The position numbers and the translations under genes are program-made. From assembly GCF_013385635.1 (NCBI RefSeq), contig NZ_JACAPR010000002.1, positions 124,001 to 188,000 of the forward strand: a stretch of 64,000 bases of DNA. The letters run 5' to 3'. The notes under the pieces are model-generated. The model worked only from the letters and a program-made list of their open reading frames with translations. It had not been told where the DNA came from and did not search any database. This DNA is from Pseudomonas gingeri (GTDB lineage Bacteria; Pseudomonadota; Gammaproteobacteria; Pseudomonadales; Pseudomonadaceae). Of the stretch, positions 55,880 through 64,000 are shown in pieces (position 1 is the stretch's first letter; each line of letters starts with the position of its first letter).

Positions 55880-57544
55880 ATGGTGAATCACTATACGCCG
55901 CACAACTGGCAGCCCCACGAGCGCCCCAGTCTGCCCGGTTCGCCCTCGACACCGCTGCATTCGACCCGCAAGCGCTGGGCCTTTGCGCTGGTCGGGCTGC
56001 TGGTGGCGCTGACCGGCGGGCTGGGCAATTCCCTGGTGATCGCCAACCTGCCTTATCTGCAGGGAGCACTGGGGTCAACCACCGCGGAAATGGCCTGGCT
56101 GCCGGCGGCCTACGTGATGACCAATGTCTCGATGAACCTGCTGCTGGTGAAGTTTCGTCAGCAGTTCGGGTTGCGGGCGTTTACCGAGGTGTTCCTGGTG
56201 CTCTATGCCCTGGTGACCTTCGGCCACCTGTTCGTCAACGACCTCAGCTCGGCGATTGCCGTGCGGGCGGCCCACGGCATGGTCGGCGCGGCGCTCAGTT
56301 CACTGGGGCTGTACTACATGATCCAGGCATTTCCGGCGAAGTGGCGGCTCAAGGCCCTGGTGCTGGGCCTGGGCACCTCGCAATTGGCCCTGCCGCTGGC
56401 GCGGCTGTTTTCCGAGGACCTGCTGCAGATCGCCGAATGGCGCGGGCTCTATCTCTTCGAACTGGGCCTGGCCCTGGCGGCGCTGGGCTGCGTATTCCTG
56501 CTCAAGTTGCCGCCAGGAGACCGCTTCAAGACCTTCGAAAAGCTGGATTTCCTCACCTTCACGGTGCTCGCCACGGGCGTGGCCCTGCTGTGCGCGGTGT
56601 TGTCCCTCGGGCGGATCGACTGGTGGCTGGAAGCTCCGTGGATCGGTTTCGCTTGCGCCGGGTCGATCGTCCTGATCCTGGCCGGGCTGGCCATCGAGCA
56701 TAACCGCAGCAACCCGATGCTGATGACCCGCTGGCTCGGCAGTGGGGCGATGATCCGCCTGGGGCTGGCGGTGATCCTGATCCGCATGGTGTTGTCGGAG
56801 CAGTCCACCGGCGCGGTGGGGTTCCTGCAGGCCTTGAACATGGGCAACGAACAGATGCGCAGCCTATACTTGGTCATGTTGGTGGGGAGTATCGCCGGGC
56901 TGGCGGTCAGCGCCCTGACCATTCATCCCGACCATCTGTTCATGCCGCTGATCATTTCCCTGGCGCTGATGGCGGTCGGCTCGTCCATGGACAGCTTCTC
57001 GAACAACCTGACCCGCCCGGCCAACATGTATTTCAGCCAGTTCCTGCTGGCGTTCGGCGGGACTTTCTTCCTCGGGCCGACCATGGCCCTGGGCACCCGC
57101 AATGTCATCACCAATCCACGCAACCTGGTCAGCTTTTCGGTGCTCTTCGGGATTTGCAACAACCTCGGCGGCCTGATCGGCTCGGCGCTGCTCGGGACTT
57201 TCCAGGTGGTGCGCGAGAAAATCCATTCCAGTAGCATCGTCGAGCACCTGACCCTGCTTGACCCGCTGGTGGCCGCGCGGGTGCAGGGTTCCGCCGCCGG
57301 CTATGCCTCGACCATTTTCGATCCCTCCTTGCGCACCACCCAGGGCATGCGCGCGCTGGCGACGGCGGCGACCCGTGAAGCCAATGTCCTGGCCTATAAC
57401 GATGTGTTCATGTTGATTGCCGTGATCGCCGTGCTCACCATGTTGTGGATCTTTGCCCGCAGCCTGTGGTTGATGAGTACCACGCGCCGGATCGCCCGTA
57501 ACGTTCCATCTTCCACCCCCAGTAGCGGTGCCCCCTCACAATGA
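55880..57544 (+). CDS. MFS multidrug efflux transporter, EmrB/DHA2-like
   Basis: A 554-residue integral membrane protein with about 14 hydrophobic segments, starting after a polar N-terminus with RKRWAFALVGLLVALTGGLGNSLVIANLPYLQGALGSTTAEMAWLPAAYVMTNVSMNLL, the DHA2-type first helices (WLPAAYVMTN). TM5-region and loop features follow the EmrB/FarB pattern. Its stop overlaps an HlyD-type adaptor gene (ATGA), the standard EmrAB arrangement for tripartite export of hydrophobic compounds. ATG 55880 is very close to AGGA; GTG 55883 is an alternative. Substrate unknown. Confidence 0.88.
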   Translation: MVNHYTPHNWQPHERPSLPGSPSTPLHSTRKRWAFALVGLLVALTGGLGNSLVIANLPYLQGALGSTTAEMAWLPAAYVMTNVSMNLLLVKFRQQFGLRAFTEVFLVLYALVTFGHLFVNDLSSAIAVRAAHGMVGAALSSLGLYYMIQAFPAKWRLKALVLGLGTSQLALPLARLFSEDLLQIAEWRGLYLFELGLALAALGCVFLLKLPPGDRFKTFEKLDFLTFTVLATGVALLCAVLSLGRIDWWLEAPWIGFACAGSIVLILAGLAIEHNRSNPMLMTRWLGSGAMIRLGLAVILIRMVLSEQSTGAVGFLQALNMGNEQMRSLYLVMLVGSIAGLAVSALTIHPDHLFMPLIISLALMAVGSSMDSFSNNLTRPANMYFSQFLLAFGGTFFLGPTMALGTRNVITNPRNLVSFSVLFGICNNLGGLIGSALLGTFQVVREKIHSSSIVEHLTLLDPLVAARVQGSAAGYASTIFDPSLRTTQGMRALATAATREANVLAYNDVFMLIAVIAVLTMLWIFARSLWLMSTTRRIARNVPSSTPSSGAPSQ

Positions 57545-58692
57545 CTGAACCTGCAACCACCACCAACGCCATTGCCGCCACTCCCGAAGGCGTCACGCCG
57601 CCGGGGGCTTCATCGACCGAGCCACGTTCGCTGCGGGTGCGGATCATCTCTTCCCTGGGATTTGCCGCGATTGCCATTGTCGGTGTGCTGATCGTGCTCT
57701 ACGCCTGGCAGTTGCCGCCGTTCAGCAGCGCCATCGAAAGTACCGAGAACGCCCTGGTGCGCGGGCAGGTCACGCTGATCGGGCCGCAACTGAGCGGTTA
57801 TGTGTTCGAAGTGCCGGTGCAGGATTTCCAGTTCGTCAAGGCCGGTGATCTGCTGGTGCGCCTGGATGACCGGATCTACAAGCAACACCTGGATCAGGCG
57901 CAGGCCCAGTTGGCGGTGCAGCAAGCCGCCCTGGCGAACAACCAGCAGCAACGACGCAGCGCCGAGGCGACCATCGCCCAGCGCCAGGCCGCGCTCGACA
58001 ACAGCAAGGCCCAGGCGCGCAAGAGTGCCGCGGACCTGGAGCGCAACCAGGCGTTGATCGCCGATGGCTCGGTGTCCCGTCGCGAACTGGACGTGACCCG
58101 CGCCGACAATGCCCAGACCCAGGCAGCTATCGCCCAGGCCCAGGCCGCGCTGGAGATTTCCCGGCAGGACCTGCAGACCGTGATCGTCAATCGAGGCTCC
58201 CTGGAGGCCGCCGTGGCCAACGCCGAGGCGGCGATCGAGCTGGCGCGCATCGACTTGTCCAATACGCGGATTCTCGCCCCACGGGACGGGCAACTGGGGC
58301 AGATCGGCGTGCGGCTGGGCGCCTACGTGAACTCCGGTGCGCAACTGATGGCGCTGGTGCCGGATCGGCAATGGATCATCGCCAATATGAAAGAGACGCA
58401 GATGGCCGATGTGCGCGAGGGGCAGGCCGCGAGCTTTACCGTCGATTCGCTCAACCATCGGCGCTTTACCGGGCGGGTGCAGCGCATCGCGCCGGCGACC
58501 GGCTCCGAATTCAGCCTGCTGCAGGCGGACAACGCCACCGGCAACTTCGTCAAGATCGCCCAGCGGGTGCCGGTACGGATCACCATCGATCCCGGCCAGG
58601 AAGAAGCCCGGCGGCTGAGGCCAGGCATGTCGGTGGTGGTGAGCATCGATACCCGTAGCGAGTTGAAGTCGGTCGAGGCCGACACGTTTTAA
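57541..58692 (+). CDS. HlyD/EmrA-family membrane-fusion protein
   Basis: A 383-residue adaptor. One transmembrane helix (about 38-58) is followed by a lipoyl half (GQVTLIGPQLSGYVFEVPVQDFQFVKAGDLLVRLD), a coiled-coil hairpin rich in Q and A (about 115-230) and the second lipoyl half and barrel (NTRILAPRDGQLGQIGVRLGAYVNSGAQLMALVPDRQWIIANMKETQMADVREGQAASF). It couples the adjacent transporter to an outer-membrane channel; no TolC-type gene is next to it, so the channel must be shared. Confidence 0.91.
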   Translation: MTEPATTTNAIAATPEGVTPPGASSTEPRSLRVRIISSLGFAAIAIVGVLIVLYAWQLPPFSSAIESTENALVRGQVTLIGPQLSGYVFEVPVQDFQFVKAGDLLVRLDDRIYKQHLDQAQAQLAVQQAALANNQQQRRSAEATIAQRQAALDNSKAQARKSAADLERNQALIADGSVSRRELDVTRADNAQTQAAIAQAQAALEISRQDLQTVIVNRGSLEAAVANAEAAIELARIDLSNTRILAPRDGQLGQIGVRLGAYVNSGAQLMALVPDRQWIIANMKETQMADVREGQAASFTVDSLNHRRFTGRVQRIAPATGSEFSLLQADNATGNFVKIAQRVPVRITIDPGQEEARRLRPGMSVVVSIDTRSELKSVEADTF

Positions 58693-58723
58693 GCACCGCT
58701 TGGCAGGGCACCGCTGTGCGGTG

Positions 58724-58743
58724 ATCGCCGGCTTGCCGGCGAT
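58724..58743. repeat. Short perfect palindrome between convergent genes
   Basis: ATCGCCGGC-TT-GCCGGCGAT, 9-bp arms, shares the CCGGCTTGCCGG core with the family C repeats. It sits between the convergent efflux adaptor and hydrolase genes and has no T tract. Confidence 0.7.
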
Positions 58744-58766
58744 GGCGGCATCCGCCTCAACGCTAT

Positions 58767-59597
58767 CTATTTGCCCGCCTGCGCCCGAATGGCGTCCATC
58801 AACCCGTCGATACGTTCCAGCTGGGCGCGGTTGTCATGGTCCCAGGGATGGAAACCAGGCTTGAAGTAGTCCAGCCACGGCAGGGCGATCCGGGGAAACA
58901 CCCCTCGCCAGCCGAACAGGTACTTGACCATGCGCCACAGCCCCTGCCGCTGATGACCGGCCTTGCGGTCGGCGATCAGCAGGCGCACATGGAAATCGAA
59001 CACCACCAGCCAGAACAGCAGCGTGGTCGAGAGCATGGCGCCGGTGCGCAGCAGATAGCGTTTCGGTCCTGGCTTGATCACGCTGTTCCAGACATCGAAG
59101 GCCACCGATTTGTGCTCGGTTTCCTCCAGGGCATGCCAGGTCCACATCTGCCGATAGCCCTCGACGGAATCGCCGAAGCGGCTGGGATCGCGCAACAGCA
59201 GGTCTGCCAGCATCGCCGTGTAGTGCTCCAGGGCAATGGTGATCGCCAGGTTGAAGGAGGGCGCAAAATGCTTCTTCTGGAAATCGAGGATGAAGCGCAG
59301 GCGCCGATCCAGCTTGTGCGCGGGCAGGCTGGCGGCTTGCAGCAGGTCGTTGTAGCGCACATGTTCGCGGCTGTGCATGGCTTCCTGGCCAATGAAACCC
59401 TGGATCGCCTGGCGCAGCTCGGGGTCGTGCACCTGGTCGCGGTAATGGCGCACGCTGTCCATGAAGAACAGCTCGCCGGAGGGAAACAGCAAGGACAACG
59501 CATTGAAGAAATGAGTGACCCAGGGGCCCTCGGCATGCCAGTTCTTGATACGGTCGGCAGGCAGTTCGGGATGGATGTCGCGGCGGATCGGCAGCAT
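58767..59597 (-). CDS. Metal-dependent hydrolase family protein (PF10118 type), ferritin-like
   Basis: A 276-residue helical protein. Carboxylate/histidine clusters suggest a di-metal site: FIGQEAMHSREH, ITIALEHYTAML and HALEETEHKSVAF, the E/ExxH pattern of ferritin-like folds. LFPSGELFFMDSVRHYRDQ is another conserved region. The family is annotated as metal-dependent hydrolase, but the activity is poorly established; the diiron-like motif would also suit an oxygenase. A hydrophobic stretch (about 180-205) may anchor it in the membrane. AGGAG lies 7 bases before the ATG. It lies downstream of the SDR and monooxygenase genes, 36 bases after the SDR stop. Confidence 0.85.
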   Translation of the reverse strand: MLPIRRDIHPELPADRIKNWHAEGPWVTHFFNALSLLFPSGELFFMDSVRHYRDQVHDPELRQAIQGFIGQEAMHSREHVRYNDLLQAASLPAHKLDRRLRFILDFQKKHFAPSFNLAITIALEHYTAMLADLLLRDPSRFGDSVEGYRQMWTWHALEETEHKSVAFDVWNSVIKPGPKRYLLRTGAMLSTTLLFWLVVFDFHVRLLIADRKAGHQRQGLWRMVKYLFGWRGVFPRIALPWLDYFKPGFHPWDHDNRAQLERIDGLMDAIRAQAGK

Positions 59598-59632
59598 GGC
59601 TGGTACTCCTGATATAGAAGGGGCGAGGGCGT

Positions 59633-60535
59633 TCAGATCCCGCCCGAGTCCTTGGCGTCATAGGCCGTGGTCTTGTTCTTGTGCCTGCCCAGAGGCGACA
59701 GGCGCCGGCTGATAAACACCACGAGGGCCTGGTAGGCGGCGGGCAGCAGGCGTACCAACAGGTCCAGTGCGTGGGCGTCACGCCCGACCAGTACGCGCCG
59801 GCGGTTCTTGCGCACGCCTTGCAGGATCACCCGGGCAGCCTGTTCGGCGCTGGTGATGAACAGTTTCTCGAAATCGGCCCGGGCCTGTTGTTCGTTCTCG
59901 ATCAGCAGCCCCTTGACGTTGTCGCTGATGCGCGTGGAGCGGGCGATATCGGTGCGGATTCCGCCCGGATGGACACTGGTGGCCGAGACGCCGTAATCCA
60001 TCAGGTCGAGTTCCTGGCGCAACGCCTCGGTAAAGCCGCGAACCGCGAATTTACTGGCGTTGTAACCGCTCATGCCCGGCTGGGCGAACAGTCCGAACAC
60101 GCTCGATGTATTGATGACATGCCCGTCGCCGGACTGCTTGAGGTAGGGCAGGAAGGCCTGGGTGCCGTGGACCACGCCCCAGAAATTGATGCCGATGATC
60201 CATTCGAGATCTTCCAGGCTCATCCCTTCGATGGTGCTCGACAGCGCTACGCCAGCATTGTTGAAGATCAGGTTGATGCTGCCGTGTTCGGCAGCGGTCG
60301 CGGCGGCCCAGTCGAACATGGCCACGCGATCGGCCACATCCAGCACCTGCGAGGTGATGCGCAGCGGCAATAGCGCGGCGGCGCGGGCGAGGGCCTGGGT
60401 CTGCTCCAGTCCCTGGGCGTTCTTGTCCGCCAGCGCCAGGTGACAGCCCTCGCGGGCCAGGGCAATGGCCAGGGCGCGGCCCATGCCGGAACCGGCGCCG
60501 GTGATGGCGGCGACCTTGGCGTCGAATGTCTTCAT
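59633..60535 (-). CDS. Short-chain dehydrogenase/reductase
   Basis: A 300-residue classical SDR: cofactor motif ITGAGSGMGRALAIAL (about 10-25), NNAGVALSSTIEG, the catalytic serine in INTSSVFGLF and Y-x-x-x-K in SGYNASKFAVRGFTEAL, then HPGGIRTDI. A positively charged C-terminal extension is present. It should oxidise or reduce an alcohol/ketone with NAD(P). Its start overlaps the stop of the Baeyer-Villiger monooxygenase gene (ATGA), so the pair probably act in sequence: alcohol to ketone to ester. Confidence 0.92.
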   Translation of the reverse strand: MKTFDAKVAAITGAGSGMGRALAIALAREGCHLALADKNAQGLEQTQALARAAALLPLRITSQVLDVADRVAMFDWAAATAAEHGSINLIFNNAGVALSSTIEGMSLEDLEWIIGINFWGVVHGTQAFLPYLKQSGDGHVINTSSVFGLFAQPGMSGYNASKFAVRGFTEALRQELDLMDYGVSATSVHPGGIRTDIARSTRISDNVKGLLIENEQQARADFEKLFITSAEQAARVILQGVRKNRRRVLVGRDAHALDLLVRLLPAAYQALVVFISRRLSPLGRHKNKTTAYDAKDSGGI

Positions 60536-62094
60536 GAGTGACTGCCTCGTGCGGGTTCGATGGCGGTTGCGGTCGAGGTGGCCGCGGCGGCGGGCGTGTG
60601 GAGTGCTCCCGAGGTGAGGTAGTCCCTGAGTTCGAAACTCCGGGTGACTTGCCGGAAGCGCCAGGTGGAGCCCGGCCAGAGCGTGGTGTTCTTGCCGGTA
60701 CGCGGGTCCAGGTACCAGCTGCGGCAACCGCCGGTGGACCAGATCGCCCGTTTGAGTTGCTGCTGGAGGTGGTCGTTGTACCGGCTTTCGACCAGCGGCC
60801 TGACCTCCAGCGCGTCGATCTGTCGATCGCGCATCTGTTTCAGGGCCTGGAGGATGTAGTCGACCTGGGCTTCGATCATCAGGATCATCGAGTTGTGGCC
60901 CAGGCCGGTGTTCGGGCCGATGATCATGAAGAAGTTCGGGTAGCCGGGCAGGCAGGTCCCCAGGTACGCATGGGCGCCATCGGCCCAGGTATCCAGGATA
61001 TCGACGCCCTGGCGACCGATCAGCAGGCCACGGGGCAGGGGCTCGGTGGCCTGGAAGCCGGTGCCGTAGATCAGGCAGTCCACGGGATGGCGCACGCCGT
61101 CGGCGGTCACCACGGCATCGGCTTCGACTCGCAGCACCTCCTGGCTCACCACTTTCACATGGCTGCGGGTCAGGGACGGGTAGTAGTCATTGGAGATCAG
61201 GATGCGTTTGCAGCCGATGGTGTAGTCGGGCGTCAGGGTGGTGCGCAGGGTCGGTGTCGCGACCTGCTTGTGCAGATGGCGCAGGGCGATTTTCTGCACC
61301 ACCTTCATCAGCTTCGGTTGATGGGCGAAGGCGATGACCCGGCTTTCGAGCAGCCAGTAGATGGCCGAGCGGGCCAGCCGCTGGGTGAAGGGCAGGTGCT
61401 TGAACAGCCAGCGCTCGACGCTCGACAGCGCGCGATCGGGCTTGGGCAGTATCCACGGCGGCGTGCGCTGGAACAGCGTGAGGTGCGCCACTCGCGGGGC
61501 GATCTGCGGCACGAACTGGATAGCGCTGGCGCCGGTACCGATCACCGCGACACGCTTGCCTTCCAGGGGATACTGATGATCCCAGTGCTGGGAGTGAAAG
61601 CTTTTGCCGGTGAACTGCTCCAGTCCCGGGATGTCCGGAAGTGCCGGACGCGACAAGCCGCCCATGCCGGAGACCAGCACCCGGGCGCTGACTTCGCGGC
61701 CGTCGCAGAAGCGCAGGTGCCAGCGCTGCCGCGCCTCGTCGAACACGGCTTTGTCCAGCCCCATGTTATAGCGCAGGTGCGGTTCGAGCCCGAAATCCCG
61801 GGCGCAGCGCTCCAGATAGGCACGTATCTCCGCCTGGGGGGCGAATTGCCGACTCCAGTCCGGATTGGGCGCGAAGGAAAAGGAGTAGACGTGGGACTGC
61901 ACGTCGCAGGCGCAGCCGGGGTAATGATTGTCGCGCCAGGTGCCGCCGAGCGAACCGGCCCGCTCGGCGATAAAGAAGTCGGCCATTCCAGCCTGCTTGA
62001 GCTTGATAGCCATGCAGAGCCCGGCAAAACCGGAGCCGATGATGGCGATATCCACGGATTCGCAGCCTGCGGGGGGTGACGAGTACGCATTCAT
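60532..62094 (-). CDS. Baeyer-Villiger-type flavin monooxygenase
   Basis: A 520-residue class B flavoprotein monooxygenase. FAD motif VDIAIIGSGFAGLCMAIKL (about 14-32), GGTWRDNHYPGCACDVQSHVYSFSF, the type I BVMO fingerprint FTGKSFHSQHWD (FxGxxxHxxxW, about 162-173), the NADPH-binding RVAVIGTGASAIQFVPQIA, and a DCLIYGTGFQAT segment. It converts ketones to esters or lactones with O2 and NADPH. The start is ATG 62094 with GAGGT 9 bases upstream. The tail is rich in A and T. It lies in one operon with the SDR and the metal-dependent hydrolase, and is divergent from an alpha/beta hydrolase gene that could cleave the resulting esters. Confidence 0.93.
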   Translation of the reverse strand: MNAYSSPPAGCESVDIAIIGSGFAGLCMAIKLKQAGMADFFIAERAGSLGGTWRDNHYPGCACDVQSHVYSFSFAPNPDWSRQFAPQAEIRAYLERCARDFGLEPHLRYNMGLDKAVFDEARQRWHLRFCDGREVSARVLVSGMGGLSRPALPDIPGLEQFTGKSFHSQHWDHQYPLEGKRVAVIGTGASAIQFVPQIAPRVAHLTLFQRTPPWILPKPDRALSSVERWLFKHLPFTQRLARSAIYWLLESRVIAFAHQPKLMKVVQKIALRHLHKQVATPTLRTTLTPDYTIGCKRILISNDYYPSLTRSHVKVVSQEVLRVEADAVVTADGVRHPVDCLIYGTGFQATEPLPRGLLIGRQGVDILDTWADGAHAYLGTCLPGYPNFFMIIGPNTGLGHNSMILMIEAQVDYILQALKQMRDRQIDALEVRPLVESRYNDHLQQQLKRAIWSTGGCRSWYLDPRTGKNTTLWPGSTWRFRQVTRSFELRDYLTSGALHTPAAAATSTATAIEPARGSHS

Positions 62095-62353
62095 GGTGTG
62101 TACCTCGATTGTGGCGACGCCTGGCATTCAGTTTCGTCGCTGGATGAAATCTCAGCATTGCATAATTAAATTAATTGTTTTAAAAATTAATTTAAATAAT
62201 CTACCTGAAAATATCGCCTACGCTAGTGGTCTGTACGGATTGGCTGACCCATCGGACCGATGGGAGGCGTTATCCGGCGTCGGGAGATATCGCCACGACA
62301 GGAGCCAATTCCGGCTGCCATGCCGGGCCGCAGGGATGCAGAGGGCTGACGTG
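62095..62353. promoter_or_regulatory. Divergent promoter region with an AT-rich inverted repeat
   Basis: TTAAATTAATT (62166-62176) and AATTAATTTAA (62185-62195) form an 11-bp perfect inverted repeat with an 8-base spacer, in a strongly AT-rich patch (about 62155-62210). It lies between the divergent monooxygenase and hydrolase genes and could be a shared operator or simply promoter-associated AT-rich DNA. Confidence 0.5.
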
Positions 62354-63349
62354 ATGGGATGGGCCGTAGCGCTTGTTGCTTTTTTACTGGTCAGTGCGGG
62401 GCTCTGGGCCATCAGTGCCCGGATCAATCGCCGGATCGAGAGTGCGGTGCCGGCCAACGGCCGCTTCCTCGAAGTCGGCGGCGAACTCATTCATTACGTG
62501 GATGAGGGCAGGGGACCGGTGCTGGTACTGATCCACGGTTTGTCCGGATGCGCACGCAACCTTACCCATTCACTGTCACCGCGATTGCGCGAGCAGTTCC
62601 GGGTGATCACCCTGGATCGCCCCGGTTCCGGTTATTCGACCCGTTCGAAGGGCGCGGGGGTGGGCATCGCGGCGCAGGCCGGCCTGATCGCCGAGCTGAT
62701 TCGCACCCTGCACCTGGAACGGCCATTGATCGTCGGGCATTCCCTGGGCGGTGCGCTGGCCCTGTCGCTGGCCCTCGATCATCCGCAGCGGGTGTCCGGA
62801 CTGGTCCTGGTGGCCCCCCTGACCCATCCGCAGCGCATGCTGCCCCTGGTGTTCCTGTCCCTGGGCGTCAGGCCCGACTTCATCAGGCGCTGGGTCGCCC
62901 TGACCCTGGCCGCACCAATGGCCATGCTCGGGCGTGGCAGTCTGTTGAAGGCGGTATTTGCCCCTGATCCGCCCCCGGCGGACTTTGCCGAGCGCGGTGG
63001 CGGGCTGCTCGGCATGCGTTCCGGCAACTTCTATTGCGCCTCCAGTGAAATCGCCACGGTCAATGACGACTTGCTGAACATGCTCAAGCGTTATGCGCAA
63101 CTGAGGCTGCCGGTGGGCCTGATCTACGGCTCACGGGATGAGGTGCTGGACTATCGCCGCCACGGCGAGTCGATGGCGGCCCTGGTGCCGGGCATTCAAC
63201 TGGAAATCCTCGAGGGGCGAGGGCACATGCTGCCGATCACAGCGGTCGAACCGGTGGTTGCCATGGTCCGCAATGTCGCCGCCCGGGTCATCGCGCAACA
63301 AGGTAACAACATCCCGCAGCCCGCAACCCCGGCGGCAACGCCTTCCTGA
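62354..63349 (+). CDS. Alpha/beta hydrolase with N-terminal membrane anchor
   Basis: A 331-residue protein with one N-terminal transmembrane helix (residues about 3-21). The fold carries VLVLIHGLSGCARN (oxyanion strand), the nucleophile elbow VGHSLGGALAL, LIYGSRDEVLDYRRHG (candidate Asp) and ILEGRGHMLPI (candidate His). It is probably a membrane-bound esterase or lipase. ATG 62354 has GAGGG about 9 bases upstream; ATG 62336 is also possible. Its divergent position to the Baeyer-Villiger enzyme and tandem position to alkB suggest it hydrolyses esters formed from alkane-derived ketones; this is inference. Confidence 0.87.
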   Translation: MGWAVALVAFLLVSAGLWAISARINRRIESAVPANGRFLEVGGELIHYVDEGRGPVLVLIHGLSGCARNLTHSLSPRLREQFRVITLDRPGSGYSTRSKGAGVGIAAQAGLIAELIRTLHLERPLIVGHSLGGALALSLALDHPQRVSGLVLVAPLTHPQRMLPLVFLSLGVRPDFIRRWVALTLAAPMAMLGRGSLLKAVFAPDPPPADFAERGGGLLGMRSGNFYCASSEIATVNDDLLNMLKRYAQLRLPVGLIYGSRDEVLDYRRHGESMAALVPGIQLEILEGRGHMLPITAVEPVVAMVRNVAARVIAQQGNNIPQPATPAATPS

Positions 63350-63414
63350 ACGCGGTTCTCCCACTGCGCCGAACGGCTTCACGAACGACATTCAAAATGG
63401 ATCCAAAAAAATAG

Positions 63415-63443
63415 TTGACGAGCTATCGAATTCGGGCTATTTA
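63415..63443 (+). promoter_or_regulatory. Sigma-70-type promoter upstream of alkB
   Basis: TTGACG (63415-63420) and TATTTA (63438-63443) are separated by exactly 17 bases in AT-rich DNA. The transcription start would be near 63450, giving a leader of about 170 bases before alkB. Confidence 0.6.
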
Positions 63444-63544
63444 TTTAAAAAAATGTTTTGAATGTTTTTTTTAAAAATGCAATTGAGCGATTAGAATAAT
63501 GAAAATAACGCCTTTTGAAGCATTTTGTCTTTTTGATCCTGCCC

Positions 63545-63559
63545 GCTGCCCGGGGCAGC
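63545..63559. promoter_or_regulatory. 15-bp palindrome in the alkB leader
   Basis: GCTGCCC-G-GGGCAGC, 7-bp arms around one base, 65 bases before the alkB start and inside its predicted leader. It may be an operator or an mRNA hairpin; there is no T tract, so a terminator is unlikely. Confidence 0.5.
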
Positions 63560-63623
63560 GTTCGACTTCCGTAATGGCTTTGTTCTTCGCGATCCTGCCG
63601 GTACCGACCCAGCGGAGGCTGCC

Positions 63624-64000
63624 ATGAACTCCACGCTGGCGGCACCGGGTATCTGGACCGACGGCAAGCGCCACCTCTGGTGGCTGGGCACCTTGCCCAT
63701 GGCCACGCCGCTGCTGTCCGGGATCTTCGCCATCATCACCGGCGTGCAGTCCCTGTGGTGGAGCGGGGTGCTGGTGATCTTCGGCCTGATCCCGATGATC
63801 GACGGCCTGCTTGGCGAAGATCGCAGCAATCCACCGGAAACCATCGTTCCGGATCTTGAAAAACAGACCTACTACCGCTGGATCATCTACGCCTGCGTCG
63901 CCCTGATGTGCCTGTCGGTGATCAGCACGGCCTGGATGGCGGTCAGCGGCATCGACTGGATCATCGGCGGCGGCCTGCTGCGACTGAGCCAGGCCTTGCA
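63624..64000 (+). CDS. alkB: Alkane 1-monooxygenase AlkB (5' part, runs off the window)
   Basis: The first 125 codons are present; the frame is open to the window edge. The protein opens MNSTLAAPGIWTDGKRHLW. It has hydrophobic helices at about residues 18-40, 43-62 and 90-110, and the family motif MIDGLLGEDRSNPPE (LDxxxGEDxxNPP type) between them. The histidine motifs of the di-iron site lie beyond the window. AlkB hydroxylates the terminal carbon of medium- to long-chain alkanes, using rubredoxin. The ATG follows GCGGAGG by 6 bases. It is preceded by an AT-rich promoter region and a palindrome. Confidence 0.9.
   Translation, partial: MNSTLAAPGIWTDGKRHLWWLGTLPMATPLLSGIFAIITGVQSLWWSGVLVIFGLIPMIDGLLGEDRSNPPETIVPDLEKQTYYRWIIYACVALMCLSVISTAWMAVSGIDWIIGGGLLRLSQAL

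Overview
The window looks like a chromosomal segment of a fluorescens-group Pseudomonas. Coding density and G+C are high, there are several families of Pseudomonas-type short palindromic repeats, and the gene content is familiar for the group: an AprA/AprX serralysin with its AprI inhibitor and AprDEF exporter, a family I.3 lipase, the arn lipid A modification operon, two DUF1652 proteins and AlkB. I see no rRNA, tRNA, CRISPR array, intact insertion sequence or replication origin. All assignments are from reading the sequence; no database search was run.

Layout. (1) 0-7 kb: an ABC-F ATPase (YbiT type), a large autotransporter, and a secreted PQQ-type aldose dehydrogenase. (2) 6.7-10.5 kb: a divergent locus of a GNAT+C39-peptidase-like fusion, a RimK-type ATP-grasp ligase with an N-terminal RLAN domain, and a CorA-like transporter; this looks like a poorly characterised peptide-bond-forming or protein-modifying system. 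(3) 10.6-13 kb: a second methionine aminopeptidase coupled to a ParD-like protein, then a short threonine ammonia-lyase preceded by an isoleucine-rich leader peptide and a terminator/antiterminator pair, then ecotin. (4) 14-24 kb: phosphoglucomutase, pirin, a UvrD-like helicase, an NTF2-AraC regulator, and an amine-oxidation/polyamine-binding gene set. (5) 24-30 kb: a chemoreceptor, an alpha/beta hydrolase, a 127-bp tandem repeat, an orphan choline/betaine-type binding protein, a LysE exporter and an AraC regulator. (6) 30.2-32.4 kb: an AT-richer, apparently acquired two-gene operon of a SAM methyltransferase and a class I terpene synthase. Its architecture resembles the sodorifen/chlororaphen-type routes in which a prenyl diphosphate is C-methylated and then cyclised.

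(7) 33-46 kb: a type I secretion exoenzyme island with three serralysins, a protease inhibitor, a free-standing RTX/secretion-domain protein with no catalytic domain, the AprDEF exporter, and an S207 I.3 lipase/polyurethanase-like enzyme. (8) 46-55.5 kb: an ArnT-like glycosyltransferase, and arnC-A-D-T-E-F-ugd, in which every gene overlaps the next by 1-4 bases and arnB is absent. (9) 55.9-58.7 kb: an EmrB/EmrA-type efflux pair behind a 17-bp palindrome. (10) 58.7-64 kb: a divergent alkane/ketone oxidation region: a ferritin-like metal-dependent hydrolase, an SDR and a Baeyer-Villiger monooxygenase on the minus strand; an alpha/beta hydrolase and the start of alkB, which runs off the window, on the plus strand.

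Main points for follow-up are the methyltransferase/terpene synthase pair, the isoleucine attenuator with a possibly leaderless leader peptide, the RLAN ATP-grasp locus, and the free-standing RTX protein.
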